This document shows, one piece after another, positions 8,671-18,614 of a stretch of DNA of 64,000 nucleotides (positions within the stretch are counted from its first letter, which is position 1; every line of letters begins with the position of its first letter). Source of the stretch: Pseudomonas sp. L5B5 (GTDB taxonomy: Bacteria; Pseudomonadota; Gammaproteobacteria; Pseudomonadales; Pseudomonadaceae). The position numbers and the translations under genes are program-made. The notes under the pieces are model-generated. The model did not search any database and was not told the DNA's origin. It worked only from the letters and a program-made list of their open reading frames with translations. The stretch covers positions 620,001-684,000 of the forward strand of contig NZ_CP084742.1 in NCBI RefSeq assembly GCF_020520285.1. The letters run 5' to 3'.

Positions 8671-8894
8671 AGTCGGCAGAGCGCCGGAAGTGGCGTGTTT
8701 ATTGAGGGTTCCGCAGCAAGAGGGTGTCTTGGAGCCAGTGGTTGATTTGTTGTTTCAATTCGTTTCCTGGTAGCAGTGGGCCGATCGATTGATGCGCGGA
8801 TGTTAAGCGAGGAGTCCGCGTCGATGTGCCACATGACAGTTTTGTAATACCTGGGTCATTGACTTGAAAACTTTGATTTCAATAAACGCACCTC

Positions 8895-8922
8895 AATAAA
8901 AAAGGCGCCCACGAGGGGCGCC
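8895..8922 (-). terminator. Rho-independent terminator of the small exported protein gene
   Basis: On the minus strand a GGCGCCC/GGGCGCC stem (8916-8922 with 8904-8910) with a 5-base loop runs into an almost unbroken T-tract (8895-8903). It lies 58 bases beyond the stop of the gene at 8980. Confidence 0.85.
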
Positions 8923-8979
8923 AGAATATCCAGCTCTGGCTGAGGAGCAGTTATCCAGAGTGGCTGCACAAAAGCTGTA

Positions 8980-9219
8980 TCAGGCGTCGGGCTGCTGGCT
9001 TACTTGTTTTTCTTGTTTGGCATCCGAAGTGGAATATGAAGAGGTGGGCTTCTGCTTGTCGTTCCTGGCAGTATTCTCGGTCTGGTTCCCGTGAATCTGC
9101 TGCTGGTTGACGCGGAAGTTCTCGTAGAACTGTTGTACGCGCTCGGAACCACCTTCGGCGAAGGCTGCGCTGGAGCCTGCGAGAATCAGGCCGCTGAGTA
9201 CAATAGTTGAAAGTTTCAT
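8980..9219 (-). CDS. Small exported protein of unknown function
   Basis: A 79-aa protein with a clear Sec signal peptide (MKLSTIVLSGLILAGSSAAFA) and a mature part of about 58 residues that is polar, rich in Gln/Asn/Ser/Lys and almost free of hydrophobic residues after the segment VQQFYENF. There are no cysteines, histidines or recognisable domains. I chose ATG 9219 because AGGAAA precedes it at good spacing and the signal peptide starts there; the longer frame adds a non-signal extension. It has its own terminator. It lies on the same strand upstream of a metal-type two-component system, so it may be a periplasmic accessory, but this is only context. Confidence 0.75.
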   Translation of the reverse strand: MKLSTIVLSGLILAGSSAAFAEGGSERVQQFYENFRVNQQQIHGNQTENTARNDKQKPTSSYSTSDAKQEKQVSQQPDA

Positions 9220-9443
9220 GCTGTGTTTCCTGCTCAAGAGTATTCGGCTACTTGCTTCGTCCCTGTATGGCAAGTGACGGGGGAAGTTAAACCGAATTCT
9301 ATTAAGTGAGGGTTAACGACAGCCTGAGCCGATCATTACATTTTCGACATCATGTGTCCGTGGCTGCTGGGCCCGGATGATTGCACCGGCCCACGAGTGT
9401 GGACCGGTAGTGGTGACTGGCGGGGTATATTGGCAGGAGGCAA

Positions 9444-9481
9444 GCCTGCGCAAAGCCGTTGCGGCCTTGCGCAGAGCAGGC
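9444..9481 (-). terminator. Hairpin at the 3' end of the phosphoethanolamine transferase gene
   Basis: CTGCGCAA (9446-9453) pairs with TTGCGCAG (9467-9474), with an inner GCC/GGC extension, directly after the stop at 9482. It lacks a U-run on the minus strand, so it is a weak terminator or an mRNA 3' end stabiliser. Confidence 0.5.
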
Positions 9482-11224
9482 TTACTTCTGGACGACGGTG
9501 GTGTCGGCAGGTGCCTTGGGTTTCATCAGGCTGAAGTCGATCAGGGGCCTGTTCTGGCGTTGAGTGGGATCGCCGATCATCAACGGCCGTGGCTTGAAGC
9601 TGTCGCTGACCAGGCTGCGGCTAGGGTCCAGCTGGTCGAAACTCAAGCCTGCAAGGTCAGCCCAGGTATGCACCAGTTGCGAACTCATGTAGGGCCGGCT
9701 GAGGTCTGAGGCGAAGTTCCAGTCATGGGTTGCCCGCCACTTCGGCGATGCCCAGGCCATGAATGGAATGGTGTACATCGGCGCGGTGGGCTTGCCTTCG
9801 TTGCGCCCCAGGGTGTCATGGCCGGCCGAGTCGAAGACGTCTTCGCCGTGGTCCGACAGGTACAGCAGGAAGCCATTGGGGTCGGTCTTGGCGTAGTCCT
9901 TGATCAGGCTGGAAACCACGAAGTCGTTGTACAGCACGGCGTTGTCGTAGCTGTTGTAGGTCGCCACCTGGTCATCGCGCACGCCGGCCGGCACCCCCTG
10001 GCGGTCGGTGAACTTGTCGAAACTCGGTGGGTAGCGGTACTGGTAGCTCATGTGGGTGCCCAGCAGGTGGACCACGATGAACTTGCGCGGCGCGCTGTCG
10101 GCCAGGGCCTTGGAAAAGGGCTCGAGGACGTCACCATCGTACTGACGGGCATTCTGGTTGCGGTTGTTGTTCAGGTACACCTGCTCGTCGGCCTGCTCGG
10201 AGAACGTGGTGAGCATGGTGTTGCGCTTGGTCATGGTCTGCTGGTTGGTGATCCAGTAGGTCTTGTAGCCCGCCTGCTTCATCACGCTGACCAGGGATGG
10301 GGTCTTGAGGTACAGGTCGGGATTCTCTTCGTCGGCGAACGTCAGTACCTGCTGCAGGGCCTCGATGGTGTAGGGGCGCGGGGTGATGACGTTGTTGAAC
10401 ACCGCCAGCTGGTCCTTGAGCTTGTCCAGCTCAGGAGTGGTCTGGCGCGGGTAGCCGTAGAGGCTCATGCGCTGGCGGTTGGTGGACTCGCCGATCACCA
10501 GTACCAGGGTTGCCGGCTGGTTGGCCATGCTGTCCTGGAGATTGGTCAGGGGCGGGATCTTGCTGACGCTGTCGAGCATGCCCTGCATGCCGTTCAGTTG
10601 CTCGCGGTAGCGCCGATAGGCGACCACCATCTGCCAGGGCACTGCAGGTTCGATGCGGGTCTCGAATTTCTCCAGGCCCTGGGCCAGGGTATCGGTACGA
10701 GAAATCTGCTTGACCAGCGGGTAGCCGACGATGGCCACCAGGATTGCCACGGCGGCGGCCAGGCCCTGGAGCCTGGGCAGGTACACCGGGCGCAGGCGGG
10801 TCCAGAGGAAGAAGGCCAGGGCGGTATGGGCAAGGAACGCCGGCAGCATCCACCAGGCAAAGTACTGGGTCAGGTATTCACCGGCTTCCGAGGGGTTGGA
10901 CTCGAACATGATGAAGATGACGCTTTGCGAGAATTCCTGCTGGTAGATGAAGAAGTAGCCGAGGCTGGCCATGGAGCAGGCCCAGAGCACGATTCCGATG
11001 ACGGCGGCCATGAGCCGGGTGCGTGCCGGAAAGAGCAGCATTGGGGCCAGCCAGATGGCGCTCATCAGGAAGGCTTGGCGGAAACCGGCGAAACCGGAGG
11101 TGTCGGTCAGCTGGATCAGCAGCTGGGTGATGCCCGAGAAGTACCAGAAGAACAGGAACAGCCAGAGCAGCCCCATCCAGTCGAAACCTGTCGCAGACGT
11201 GTTGCCGCGTTTGAACAATGCCAT
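9482..11224 (-). CDS. cptA: Phosphoethanolamine transferase CptA/EptC type
   Basis: Inner-membrane enzyme that transfers phosphoethanolamine from phosphatidylethanolamine to lipopolysaccharide (the core heptose in enterics). At 580 aa it is close to E. coli EptC (577). The N-terminal third has five hydrophobic segments, including the family block GYFFIYQQEFSQSVIFIMFE; the periplasmic sulfatase-fold domain has GESTNRQRMSLYGYPRQTTP with the nucleophile Thr, KTYWITNQQTMTKRNTML, HLLGTHMSYQYRYP and LSDHGEDVFD with its metal ligands. ATG 11224 begins a typical cytosolic N-terminus. The gene is transcribed alone. It probably contributes to cationic peptide or metal resistance, and lpxO elsewhere in the window is another lipid A modifier. 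Confidence 0.93.
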   Translation of the reverse strand: MALFKRGNTSATGFDWMGLLWLFLFFWYFSGITQLLIQLTDTSGFAGFRQAFLMSAIWLAPMLLFPARTRLMAAVIGIVLWACSMASLGYFFIYQQEFSQSVIFIMFESNPSEAGEYLTQYFAWWMLPAFLAHTALAFFLWTRLRPVYLPRLQGLAAAVAILVAIVGYPLVKQISRTDTLAQGLEKFETRIEPAVPWQMVVAYRRYREQLNGMQGMLDSVSKIPPLTNLQDSMANQPATLVLVIGESTNRQRMSLYGYPRQTTPELDKLKDQLAVFNNVITPRPYTIEALQQVLTFADEENPDLYLKTPSLVSVMKQAGYKTYWITNQQTMTKRNTMLTTFSEQADEQVYLNNNRNQNARQYDGDVLEPFSKALADSAPRKFIVVHLLGTHMSYQYRYPPSFDKFTDRQGVPAGVRDDQVATYNSYDNAVLYNDFVVSSLIKDYAKTDPNGFLLYLSDHGEDVFDSAGHDTLGRNEGKPTAPMYTIPFMAWASPKWRATHDWNFASDLSRPYMSSQLVHTWADLAGLSFDQLDPSRSLVSDSFKPRPLMIGDPTQRQNRPLIDFSLMKPKAPADTTVVQK

Positions 11225-11471
11225 TCAGCGCTCCCCAGGAAACCATGATCATTGGCCGCCGGTCCGGCACCAATGAAGACCGCCTTGTGTAACAAGACGG
11301 CCACAATGGCCGGGAGTATCGAGAGTCAAGTGTGAAAAGTTCGTCAGCAGAACGTTGGTATTTCGTACCCGTGTCCAGATGGGATGGACGGCTCTTGGCC
11401 ACCGGGAGAAGGGGCAGGGCGCGAAAGCGGGAAGGGGGGAGCACAGCGCCGGGCCGTGCTCGGGGCGAGGT

Positions 11472-11654
11472 TCAATTCGCGGAACGAAGCGCCCGGGACA
11501 TTACCGGCAGCTGCCCCTGGTCTTGCAGCAACTGGCGCAATTGTGCGAGCTCGTCTTTCAGCTGGTCGCGCTCGTCTTTGAGTTGGCGTAATTCGTCACG
11601 ACGAATGGTGACATACAGGGTTTGTGCAGGCCTTGCCGGTAGAACTGTGCCCAT
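11472..11654 (-). CDS. Short coiled-coil hypothetical protein
   Basis: A 60-aa protein whose centre (LRQLKDERDQLKDELAQLRQLL) is a heptad coiled coil with leucines at regular spacing. The flanks are short and basic. ATG 11654 has GAGGTG at 6 bases; the longer open frame (to 11768) contains Cys-rich sequence unlike a start. It probably forms a small homodimer. No family is recognised and neighbours give no clue. Confidence 0.6.
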   Translation of the reverse strand: MGTVLPARPAQTLYVTIRRDELRQLKDERDQLKDELAQLRQLLQDQGQLPVMSRALRSAN

Positions 11655-12087
11655 TGCTTCACCTCGCAAATGGCGGGTCTGAACTATGCTTTGCGATCCG
11701 CATTCCCTTGCACAAAGCACCGTTGCAGGCACCTGGCACAGAGTTGCCAAACCGCCTGATGGAGGCAATTTTATTTATTTTTCGAGTGAAAGGAACTTTT
11801 TTATTTCTGAAGGTCGCTGTGTCTTCCTGGCGATTTGCATCGTTATCGCCTCAACATTTGCGAAACTTCGTCGCAGGTGCAGCGGACTAATCTTCCATCA
11901 GGCCAGGGTGACGGAGGTCGTCGCGGGGGGGGATGGAGCGCAGTTGGACGTGCGAACTCGTCCATCAGGGTAAAGATTGCGCTGTCTTGGAGCGCCGTGC
12001 CTTGTATAGTTGCGCCCCTTGAAATTTCACCTGGCCCATTGGGCTATATATTTTTGATCTGGATTTTTGCAGTAGGAGCATCAGCAC
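11655..12087 (+). promoter_or_regulatory. Intergenic region with the probable gnd promoter
   Basis: No gene is supported in this 433-base AT-richer stretch. A candidate sigma-70 promoter is TTTCAC (12025-12030) with TATATT (12047-12052), 16 bases apart, 36 bases before the gnd start. A perfect palindrome GCCCATTGGGC (12034-12044) sits between the two hexamers, where a repressor could act. No clear HexR-type site was seen. Confidence 0.4.
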
Positions 12088-13068
12088 ATGCAACTGGGGA
12101 TTATTGGACTGGGCCGCATGGGCGGCAACATTGCACGGCGCCTGATGCTCAATGGGCATGAGACCGTAGTCTTTGACCGCAATACCGATTTCGTCAGTGC
12201 CCTGGTCGCCGAAGGCGCCAAGGGTGTCGCCGATCTGCCGGCCCTGGTGGCAGGGTTGCAGCAGCCGCGCGCGGTCTGGGTGATGCTGCCTGCCGGCGCG
12301 CCGACCGAGGAGACCATCGAGGCCCTGAGCCAGTTGCTGGAGCCGGGCGACGTGATCATCGACGGTGGCAATACCTACTACAAGGACGACATCCGTCGCG
12401 GTCGGGACCTGGCGCAAAAGGGCCTGAAGTACATCGACGTCGGCACCTCCGGTGGCGTCTGGGGCCTGGAGCGCGGCTACTGCATGATGATCGGCGGTGA
12501 TGCCGATGAAGTGCTGCGCCTCGATCCGCTGTTCGCCGCCCTGGCTCCTGGCATGGGCTCGATCCCTCGGACCAAGGACCGGGTCGCCAGCGACGATCGC
12601 GCCGAGCGCGGTTACATCCACGCCGGCCCTGCCGGTGCCGGGCACTTCGTCAAGATGATCCACAACGGTATCGAATACGGCATGATGCAGGCCTTCGCCG
12701 AAGGCTTCGACATCCTCCAGACCAAGGGCTCGCACAGCCTGCCGGAAGACCAGCGTTTTGACCTGAATGTTGCCGATATCGCCGAAGTCTGGCGCCGTGG
12801 CAGCGTGGTTTCTTCCTGGTTGCTGGACCTGACGGCCGACGCGCTGGCCGGTGATCCCAAGCTTGACGGCTTCTCCGGTTCGGTGGCCGACAGCGGCGAA
12901 GGTCGCTGGACCATCGAGGCGGCCATGGAGCAGGCGGTGCCGGTTCCGGTGTTGTCCAACTCGCTGTTTGCCCGTTATCGCTCGCGCGGCCAGGGGACCT
13001 ACGGCGACAAGATCCTGTCGGCCATGCGCTTCGGCTTTGGCGGCCATGTGGAGACCGGGAAGAAATGA
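12088..13068 (+). CDS. gnd: 6-phosphogluconate dehydrogenase, short NAD-type
   Basis: Oxidative decarboxylation of 6-phosphogluconate to ribulose 5-phosphate in the cytosol. It is 326 aa, the short (GndA/YqeC-like) form rather than the roughly 468-aa dimeric enzyme. The Rossmann motif is GLGRMG (residues 7-12). The end of strand 2 reads VVFDRN with an acidic residue at position 30, which suggests NAD+ rather than NADP+ preference (inference). The substrate motif [10 protein letters not shown] and the catalytic region [16 protein letters not shown] with [18 protein letters not shown] are intact. The stop overlaps zwf by 4 bases (ATGA), making a gnd-zwf operon. Confidence 0.93.
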   Translation: MQLGIIGLGRMGGNIARRLMLNGHETVVFDRNTDFVSALVAEGAKGVADLPALVAGLQQPRAVWVMLPAGAPTEETIEALSQLLEPGDVIIDGGNTYYKDDIRRGRDLAQKGLKYIDVGTSGGVWGLERGYCMMIGGDADEVLRLDPLFAALAPGMGSIPRTKDRVASDDRAERGYIHAGPAGAGHFVKMIHNGIEYGMMQAFAEGFDILQTKGSHSLPEDQRFDLNVADIAEVWRRGSVVSSWLLDLTADALAGDPKLDGFSGSVADSGEGRWTIEAAMEQAVPVPVLSNSLFARYRSRGQGTYGDKILSAMRFGFGGHVETGKK

Positions 13069-14582
13069 CCACCGAGCGAAGGAAGTCCAAGGCGTTGCCG
13101 GCGCCGGCGACCACCCTGTTCCTGTTCGGCGCCCGTGGAGACCTGGTCAAGCGCCTGCTGATGCCGGCGCTGTACAACCTCAGTCGCGACGGTTTGCTGG
13201 ACGAGGGGCTGCGGATTGTCGGCGTCGACCACAATGCGGTGAGCGACACCGAGTTCGCCACCCTGCTGGAAGACTTCCTTCGCGACGAGGTACTGAAGAA
13301 ACAGGGGCAGGGGGCCAGCGTTGACGCTGGGGTATGGGCCCGCCTGACCCAGGGCATCAGCTATGTCCAGGGTGACTTCCTGGACGATGCTACGTATGAC
13401 GAGTTGGCGGCGCGGATTGCCGCCAGCGGCACTGGCAACGCGGTGTTCTACCTGGCCACTGCACCGCGCTTCTTCAGTGAAGTGGTGCAGCGCCTGGGCG
13501 CCGCGGGCTTGCTGCAGGAGGGGCCCGAGGCGTTTCGTCGGGTGGTGATCGAGAAACCCTTCGGTTCCGACCTGCAGACCGCCGAAGCCCTCAACGCCTG
13601 CCTGCTCAAGGTCATGGGCGAGAAGCAGATCTATCGCATCGACCATTACCTGGGCAAGGAAACGGTACAGAACATCCTGGTCAGCCGTTTCTCCAACAGC
13701 CTGTTCGAGGCCTTCTGGAACAATCACTACATCGACCACGTGCAGATCACCGCGGCGGAAACCGTCGGGGTGGAAACCCGTGGCAGCTTCTATGAAAACA
13801 CTGGCGCCCTGCGAGACATGGTGCCCAATCACCTGTTCCAGTTGCTAGCGATGGTGGCCATGGAGCCACCGGCGGCCTTTGGCGCTGACGCCGTGCGCGG
13901 CGAAAAGGCCAAGGTGGTCGGTGCCATCCGCCCCTGGACGCTGGACGAGGCCCGTGCCAACTCGGTGCGCGGCCAGTACAGCGCCGGCCAGACAGACGGC
14001 AAGACCCTGGCGGGCTACCGCGAGGAAAGCAACGTTGCGCCCGACAGCAATACCGAGACTTACGTTGCGCTCAAGGTGATGATCGACAACTGGCGCTGGG
14101 TCGGGGTGCCGTTCTACCTGCGGACCGGCAAGCGCATGAGTGTGCGCGACACCGAGATCGTCATCTGCTTCAAGCCGGCGCCCTACGCGCAATTTCGAGA
14201 CACCGAGGTCGAGCGCCTGATGCCGACCTACCTGCGAATCCAGATCCAGCCCGACGAGGGCATGTGGTTCGACCTGCTGGCCAAGAAACCGGGGCCGACC
14301 CTGGACATGGCGAACATCGAGTCGGGCTTCGCCTACAAGGACTTCTTCGAGATGCAACCGTCCACCGGCTACGAGACCCTGATCTACGACTGCCTGATCG
14401 GCGACCAGACGCTGTTCCAGCGGGCGGACAATATCGAGAACGGCTGGCGTGCGGTGCAGCCGTTCCTCGAGGCCTGGAAGCAGGATGCGGCGGTGCAGCT
14501 GTACCCGGCCGGTACCAATGGTCCGGAGGCGGGCGATCAGTTGCTGGCCCGTGACGGCCGGGTCTGGCGTCCCTTGGGATGA
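13065..14582 (+). CDS. zwf: Glucose-6-phosphate 1-dehydrogenase
   Basis: First step of the oxidative pentose-phosphate and Entner-Doudoroff routes: glucose 6-phosphate to 6-phosphogluconolactone. The protein is 505 aa. The nucleotide motif is [10 protein letters not shown] near the N-terminus and the active-site signature [14 protein letters not shown] contains the substrate Lys and His. EKPFGSDL and [15 protein letters not shown] are family blocks. It starts inside the gnd stop and its own stop overlaps the following HAD gene, so the three form a tightly coupled unit. Fluorescent pseudomonads usually also have zwf-pgl-eda elsewhere; this copy, linked to gnd rather than pgl-eda, is likely a second isozyme feeding ribulose 5-phosphate and NADPH supply. 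Confidence 0.95.
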   Translation: MTTERRKSKALPAPATTLFLFGARGDLVKRLLMPALYNLSRDGLLDEGLRIVGVDHNAVSDTEFATLLEDFLRDEVLKKQGQGASVDAGVWARLTQGISYVQGDFLDDATYDELAARIAASGTGNAVFYLATAPRFFSEVVQRLGAAGLLQEGPEAFRRVVIEKPFGSDLQTAEALNACLLKVMGEKQIYRIDHYLGKETVQNILVSRFSNSLFEAFWNNHYIDHVQITAAETVGVETRGSFYENTGALRDMVPNHLFQLLAMVAMEPPAAFGADAVRGEKAKVVGAIRPWTLDEARANSVRGQYSAGQTDGKTLAGYREESNVAPDSNTETYVALKVMIDNWRWVGVPFYLRTGKRMSVRDTEIVICFKPAPYAQFRDTEVERLMPTYLRIQIQPDEGMWFDLLAKKPGPTLDMANIESGFAYKDFFEMQPSTGYETLIYDCLIGDQTLFQRADNIENGWRAVQPFLEAWKQDAAVQLYPAGTNGPEAGDQLLARDGRVWRPLG

Positions 14583-15400
14583 GCGAGCCGGACCGTTACC
14601 CCATAGGCTTTGTGCTCAGCGATGTGGATGGCACCCTGCTGCGTCCGGATCACAGCATCAGCCCTCGCACCCTGGATACCGTGCGCGCCCTGCGTGAGGC
14701 CGGCATCGTCTTCAGCCTGGCTTCGGGGCGTCCGCCAAGGGCCATGAGGCAACAGCTCGAAGCCTTTGGGATCGATGTCCCCAGCGCTGGATTCAATGGC
14801 GGCAGCATCGTCCATCCCGATGGTCGCTACCTGGTCCGCCATCATGTGCCGGTGGAGGCGGCGGTGACGGCATTGCTGTTGTTCGCGACCTATCCGCAGG
14901 TGGAGACTTGGGTCTTCGCCGACAACCAGTGGCTGGTGCGCGACCCGGACGGGCCACTGCTGCCCCTGGAGCAACAGGCCCTGGGCTATGCACCGCAGGT
15001 AGTGGACAGTTTCGAGGCGTACCTGCACTGCATCGACAAGGTCGTGGCAGCCAGCAGCGATGTGCGCTTGCTGCTGGAGCTGGAGGTACGGCTGCAACAG
15101 CAGACGGCGGGACAGGCCCAGGTTTCCCGTTCACAGCCGCGGTTCCTGGACATCACCGCCGTGCAGGCAGACAAGGGCCAGGCATTGGTCACGCTGGCCG
15201 AATACCTGGGGGTGCCCCTGGAGCGCACCGCGGCGCTTGGTGATGGTGGCAACGATCCAGCCATGTTCCAGCGGGCCGGGTTGTCGATCGCCATGGGGCA
15301 GGCCGAGGACCAGGTCAAGAGTCAGGCCGACGTGATCACCGGCAGCAATCTGCAAGACGGTGCTGCCCAGGCGATCGAGCGCTATATCCTGCTGCGTTGA
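14579..15400 (+). CDS. Cof-type HAD phosphatase
   Basis: HAD-superfamily hydrolase of 273 aa, subfamily IIB (Cof/YidA/SupH). Motif I is LSDVDGTLL with nucleophile and acid/base Asp, motif II is SLASGRP, and motifs III/IV are in DKGQAL followed by AALGDGGNDPAMF. The cap domain lies between residues 85 and 190. It starts in the zwf stop (ATGA). Enzymes of this type dephosphorylate sugar phosphates, so a housekeeping role for excess sugar phosphate next to gnd-zwf is plausible, but the substrate is not determined. Confidence 0.88.
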   Translation: MSEPDRYPIGFVLSDVDGTLLRPDHSISPRTLDTVRALREAGIVFSLASGRPPRAMRQQLEAFGIDVPSAGFNGGSIVHPDGRYLVRHHVPVEAAVTALLLFATYPQVETWVFADNQWLVRDPDGPLLPLEQQALGYAPQVVDSFEAYLHCIDKVVAASSDVRLLLELEVRLQQQTAGQAQVSRSQPRFLDITAVQADKGQALVTLAEYLGVPLERTAALGDGGNDPAMFQRAGLSIAMGQAEDQVKSQADVITGSNLQDGAAQAIERYILLR

Positions 15401-15455
15401 GTCTGCAACCGCCTTGGGGTCCTCGCGGGCCCAAGGCAGCCCCTGACAACCCCTT

Positions 15456-16958
15456 CTATAGCCAGTAACTGACCGCGTACCAGCCCAGTGCTCCCATCAC
15501 CAGGGTATAGGGCAGGGCCATCCAGACCATGCGTCCATAGGACAGCCGTACCAGGGGGGCGATCGCCGAGGTCAGCAGGAACAGGAAGGCCGCCTGGCCG
15601 TTGGGGGTGGCGACGCTGGGCAGATTGGTACCGGTGTTGATGGCGATGGCCAGGGTCTCGAAATGCTCGCGGCTCATCTGGCCGTTGAGGAACGCCTGCT
15701 TGACCTCGGTGATATAGATGGTGGCCACGAACACGTTATCGCTGATCGCCGACAGCAGCCCGTTGGCAATGAACAGCATGCCAGGCTGGCTGTCCGCCGG
15801 CAGCGCCAGCACCCACTGGATCAGCGGGGTGAACAGCTGCTGCTGGTGGATCACCGCCACCACGGCAAAGAACACCACCAGCAGCGCGGTGAAGGGCATG
15901 GCGTCCTTGAAGGCGTTACCCAGTCGGTGCTCGTCGGTGATCCCGGTGAAGGCGGTGATCAGTACGATCACCAGCAGGCCGATCAGCCCGACTTCGGCCA
16001 CATGCAGGGCCAGGCCAACGATCAGGATCAGCGCCGCCAGGCCTTGTACCAACAATGCTGCACGCTGGCGCGCAGTGCGCTGGGCGTCGTCTTCGGCGGC
16101 GTAGTTGGCCAGGACCTGGCGCACGTTGTCCGGCAGCAGGGTGCCGTAGCCAAACCAGCGCAGCTGTTCCAGCAGCATGCACGTCACCAGGCCAGCGGCC
16201 AATACTGGCAGCGACACCGGCGCCACCTGAAGGAAGAAATCGGCGAAGTGCCAGCCCATCTCATGGCCGATCAGTAGATTCTGCGGTTCGCCCACTAGGG
16301 TACAGACGCCGCCCAGGGCCGTGCCCACGGCGCCATGCATCAGCAGGCTGCGCAGGAAGGCGCGGAACTGTTCCAGGTCGTCATGGTGCAGGGCCGGCAT
16401 GTGGCGGTCGTCGCCGTAGCCACTGTCCTGGCGCGGATCGTTGCCCGACGCCACGCGGTGATACACCGAATAGAACCCGACGGCGGCGCTGATGATCACC
16501 GCCGTGACCGTCAAGGCGTCGAGAAACGCCGAGAGAAAGGCCGACAGGAAGCAGAACAGCAACGCCAGCAGTGCCTTGGAGCGCACCCCCAACAACAGGC
16601 GGGAGAACAGGAACAGCAACAGTTCCTTCATGAAATAGATGCCGGCGACCATGAACATCAACAACAGGATCACCGGGAAGTTGTGTTGCAACTCCTCGTA
16701 CAGCGCCTGGGGCGTGGCCATGCCCAGCAACATCGCCTGGACCAGCAGCAGGCCACCGGGCATCAGCGGATAACACTTGAGGGCCATGGCCAGGGTGAAG
16801 ATGAACTCGATCACCAGGCACCAGCCGGCAGCCGCCGGGCTGACGCTGAAGAACAGCAGAGGATTGAGCAGCAGGAACGCGACAATGCTTGCCTTGTACC
16901 AGCGCGGAGATTGGCCGAGAAAATTATGCGCGAACGCCTGGGCCATTGAGCCGGACAT
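15456..16958 (-). CDS. nhaB: Na+/H+ antiporter NhaB
   Basis: Inner-membrane sodium/proton antiporter, 500 aa. It begins [18 protein letters not shown] and contains the NhaB family blocks [53 protein letters not shown] and [20 protein letters not shown]. About 10-12 hydrophobic segments are visible. ATG 16958 has AAGGAGC at good spacing, although the frame stays open upstream. Likely role: Na+ extrusion and pH homeostasis at neutral to alkaline pH. Confidence 0.95.
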   Translation of the reverse strand: MSGSMAQAFAHNFLGQSPRWYKASIVAFLLLNPLLFFSVSPAAAGWCLVIEFIFTLAMALKCYPLMPGGLLLVQAMLLGMATPQALYEELQHNFPVILLLMFMVAGIYFMKELLLFLFSRLLLGVRSKALLALLFCFLSAFLSAFLDALTVTAVIISAAVGFYSVYHRVASGNDPRQDSGYGDDRHMPALHHDDLEQFRAFLRSLLMHGAVGTALGGVCTLVGEPQNLLIGHEMGWHFADFFLQVAPVSLPVLAAGLVTCMLLEQLRWFGYGTLLPDNVRQVLANYAAEDDAQRTARQRAALLVQGLAALILIVGLALHVAEVGLIGLLVIVLITAFTGITDEHRLGNAFKDAMPFTALLVVFFAVVAVIHQQQLFTPLIQWVLALPADSQPGMLFIANGLLSAISDNVFVATIYITEVKQAFLNGQMSREHFETLAIAINTGTNLPSVATPNGQAAFLFLLTSAIAPLVRLSYGRMVWMALPYTLVMGALGWYAVSYWL

Positions 16959-17275
16959 GGGCTGCTCCTTGTAGTGAGAAGCGCGCAAGTTGCCGCAAGC
17001 GCCAGGGAGAATCAAGAAACTATGAAATCTTTTGCCACAATCTGCCAGGCCAGCAGCGCCTGTTCGGCCGTCACGAGGCGGCCGGCGGCAAATAACCGTT
17101 GACCTTCGAATTTGTCCTGTTCTAGGGTCGCGCCAGGCTGTCGCTCGACTCACGCGGCAGTGTTTCAGGGGTATTGCAGTTTGCCCCCGAAGACCATCCA
17201 ACCAACAGTAAGGGGGCACGGCCAGGCGGCAGTATTCGGCCTTGCAGGGAAAGCAGGCAAATAAAGGGAATTTCA
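16959..17275. other. Divergent intergenic region, nhaB / hydrolase
   Basis: This 317-base gap must contain the promoters of the leftward nhaB and the rightward hydrolase gene. I see no gene, no strong terminator and no recognisable operator in it. Confidence 0.5.
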
Positions 17276-18286
17276 ATGAAAGCGATGCGCAAGCTGGCGG
17301 TAAAACTCTGTGTGGGCAGTATGTTCCTGGTTTCAGCAAGTTTGGCGGGGGCTTCGCAACTGGTTCCGGCGCTGGGACTGGCCAATGAACAGTTCGCCAA
17401 GTCACCAGGACCCTACACCGTGGCAACCAATGCGGTATTGAGTGATTGTCGTGGTTTGCTGGGTGTGCTGGCACGGATACTGTTGCTGGATAACAACCTC
17501 CAATGCAACCAGTCCTTTCCGTATGGTTTCGCCAGTCCCGTTTCAACCAGTGTCTATTATCCGGCCAATATAAAAAGTCTGGACAAGTTGCCGGTGGTCA
17601 ACTTCGTCGGTGGCATTCTTTCCAACCAGGGGCAATACACCGACATGTTGAGGTTGTGGGCCAGCTACGGGTTCATCGTGGTGGTGTCTTCCGACTTCAT
17701 CAATACCGCGCCGAGCATGCATGTGCTGGGGGCGGTGGAGCTGAGCAAGCTCAACCAGGACCCGACCTCGCCGCTGTTCGGCAAGGTCGATCTGTCGCGC
17801 ACCATCGTGGCGGGACACTCGGCGGGAGGCGGGGCCTCGATTCTTTCCTCGAGCCTGATGCCGCAGACCTTGAAGGCCATCGACCCGCAACTGGACTTCA
17901 TCGGCTCGCTGCCGATCGAGCCCGGCCCCATTGGGCTGGGGTCCACGGTACGTACGCCAACGCTGGTGCTCACCGGGGCGGCCGATGTGGTGGTGCCGGC
18001 CTGGGCCTGGCCACGGCTCTGGCAGGGCGGGCTGATCAGGACGGTGCCTGGCTGGAGTGCCACCGCTCATAACGCCACGCATTTCAGCCCGGTAAGAGTC
18101 GTCAGGGAAAACGAGTTCGCCGGGATCACTACGGCGTGGATCCTGTACCTGGCCAAGAACGATCCGGCGGCCAAGGCCTACTTCGTCGGCGAGGACTACA
18201 AGCTGGCGCGAGACCCGCAGTTCATCCGCCTGGCCTTCAATCCTCTGCGGGTTCAGCGCAACGAAGTAGCCGACGAACTGCAATAG
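17276..18286 (+). CDS. Exported alpha/beta hydrolase
   Basis: Secreted or periplasmic serine hydrolase, 336 aa. A Sec signal covers about residues 1-26 ([22 protein letters not shown]). The nucleophile elbow is [11 protein letters not shown], the likely acid is the Asp of [14 protein letters not shown], and the His is in [11 protein letters not shown]. The fold and motif order resemble chlorophyllase/dienelactone-hydrolase and bacterial polyester hydrolase-like families. ATG 17276 follows AAAGGGAATTTCA; upstream in-frame sequence lacks a signal. It precedes the phospholipase C gene on the same strand but a hairpin separates them, so they are probably separate units. Confidence 0.8.
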   Translation: MKAMRKLAVKLCVGSMFLVSASLAGASQLVPALGLANEQFAKSPGPYTVATNAVLSDCRGLLGVLARILLLDNNLQCNQSFPYGFASPVSTSVYYPANIKSLDKLPVVNFVGGILSNQGQYTDMLRLWASYGFIVVVSSDFINTAPSMHVLGAVELSKLNQDPTSPLFGKVDLSRTIVAGHSAGGGASILSSSLMPQTLKAIDPQLDFIGSLPIEPGPIGLGSTVRTPTLVLTGAADVVVPAWAWPRLWQGGLIRTVPGWSATAHNATHFSPVRVVRENEFAGITTAWILYLAKNDPAAKAYFVGEDYKLARDPQFIRLAFNPLRVQRNEVADELQ

Positions 18287-18322
18287 CGTTGCACTAGGCG
18301 CGTACTCCCATCGACCGATTGC

Positions 18323-18352
18323 GCCGGGAACAAGTTCAGAACTGTTCCCGGC
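18323..18352 (+). terminator. Hairpin after the exported hydrolase gene
   Basis: GCCGGGAACA (18323-18332) pairs with TGTTCCCGGC (18343-18352), a perfect 10-bp stem with a 10-base loop, 36 bases after the stop. The U-run is poor, so termination strength is uncertain. Confidence 0.6.
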
Positions 18353-18614
18353 ACATATGCACTTCTATCTGTTCGGCCCCACAGGCAATCGAACGGTTAA
18401 TCACATTGGGCAAACTCGGGTGTTTTATTCATGAAAGATTCTTCCGGGACCCTGCGCATATAAGGTATTGGCAAGCCTGCAATAAGTGGCGATATGAAGT
18501 TGTTGGTAGGGTCTGGAGTTATTGCAACGCCAGTGTCACTGCATTGTTATTTGAAATGAATACTTTGCAGGCAGCGTTATCTATCGCGTTGCAATCACAA
18601 GGACTCAATTCTCC
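18353..18614. other. Leader region of the phospholipase C gene
   Basis: AT-richer non-coding stretch upstream of the phospholipase C start. Phospholipases of this type are usually phosphate-starvation genes, but I could not find a convincing pair of PhoB half-sites by eye. The RBS region directly before ATG 18615 is weak. Confidence 0.4.

Noticed and set aside
8646..8834. 62-codon minus-strand frame upstream of the response regulator
   Set aside because: No RBS, compositionally random, and it covers the operator repeats.
9725..11248. Plus-strand frame (507 codons) opposite cptA
   Set aside because: Translation is Gly/Val/Gln/His-rich shadow sequence; cptA on the minus strand is a complete family member.
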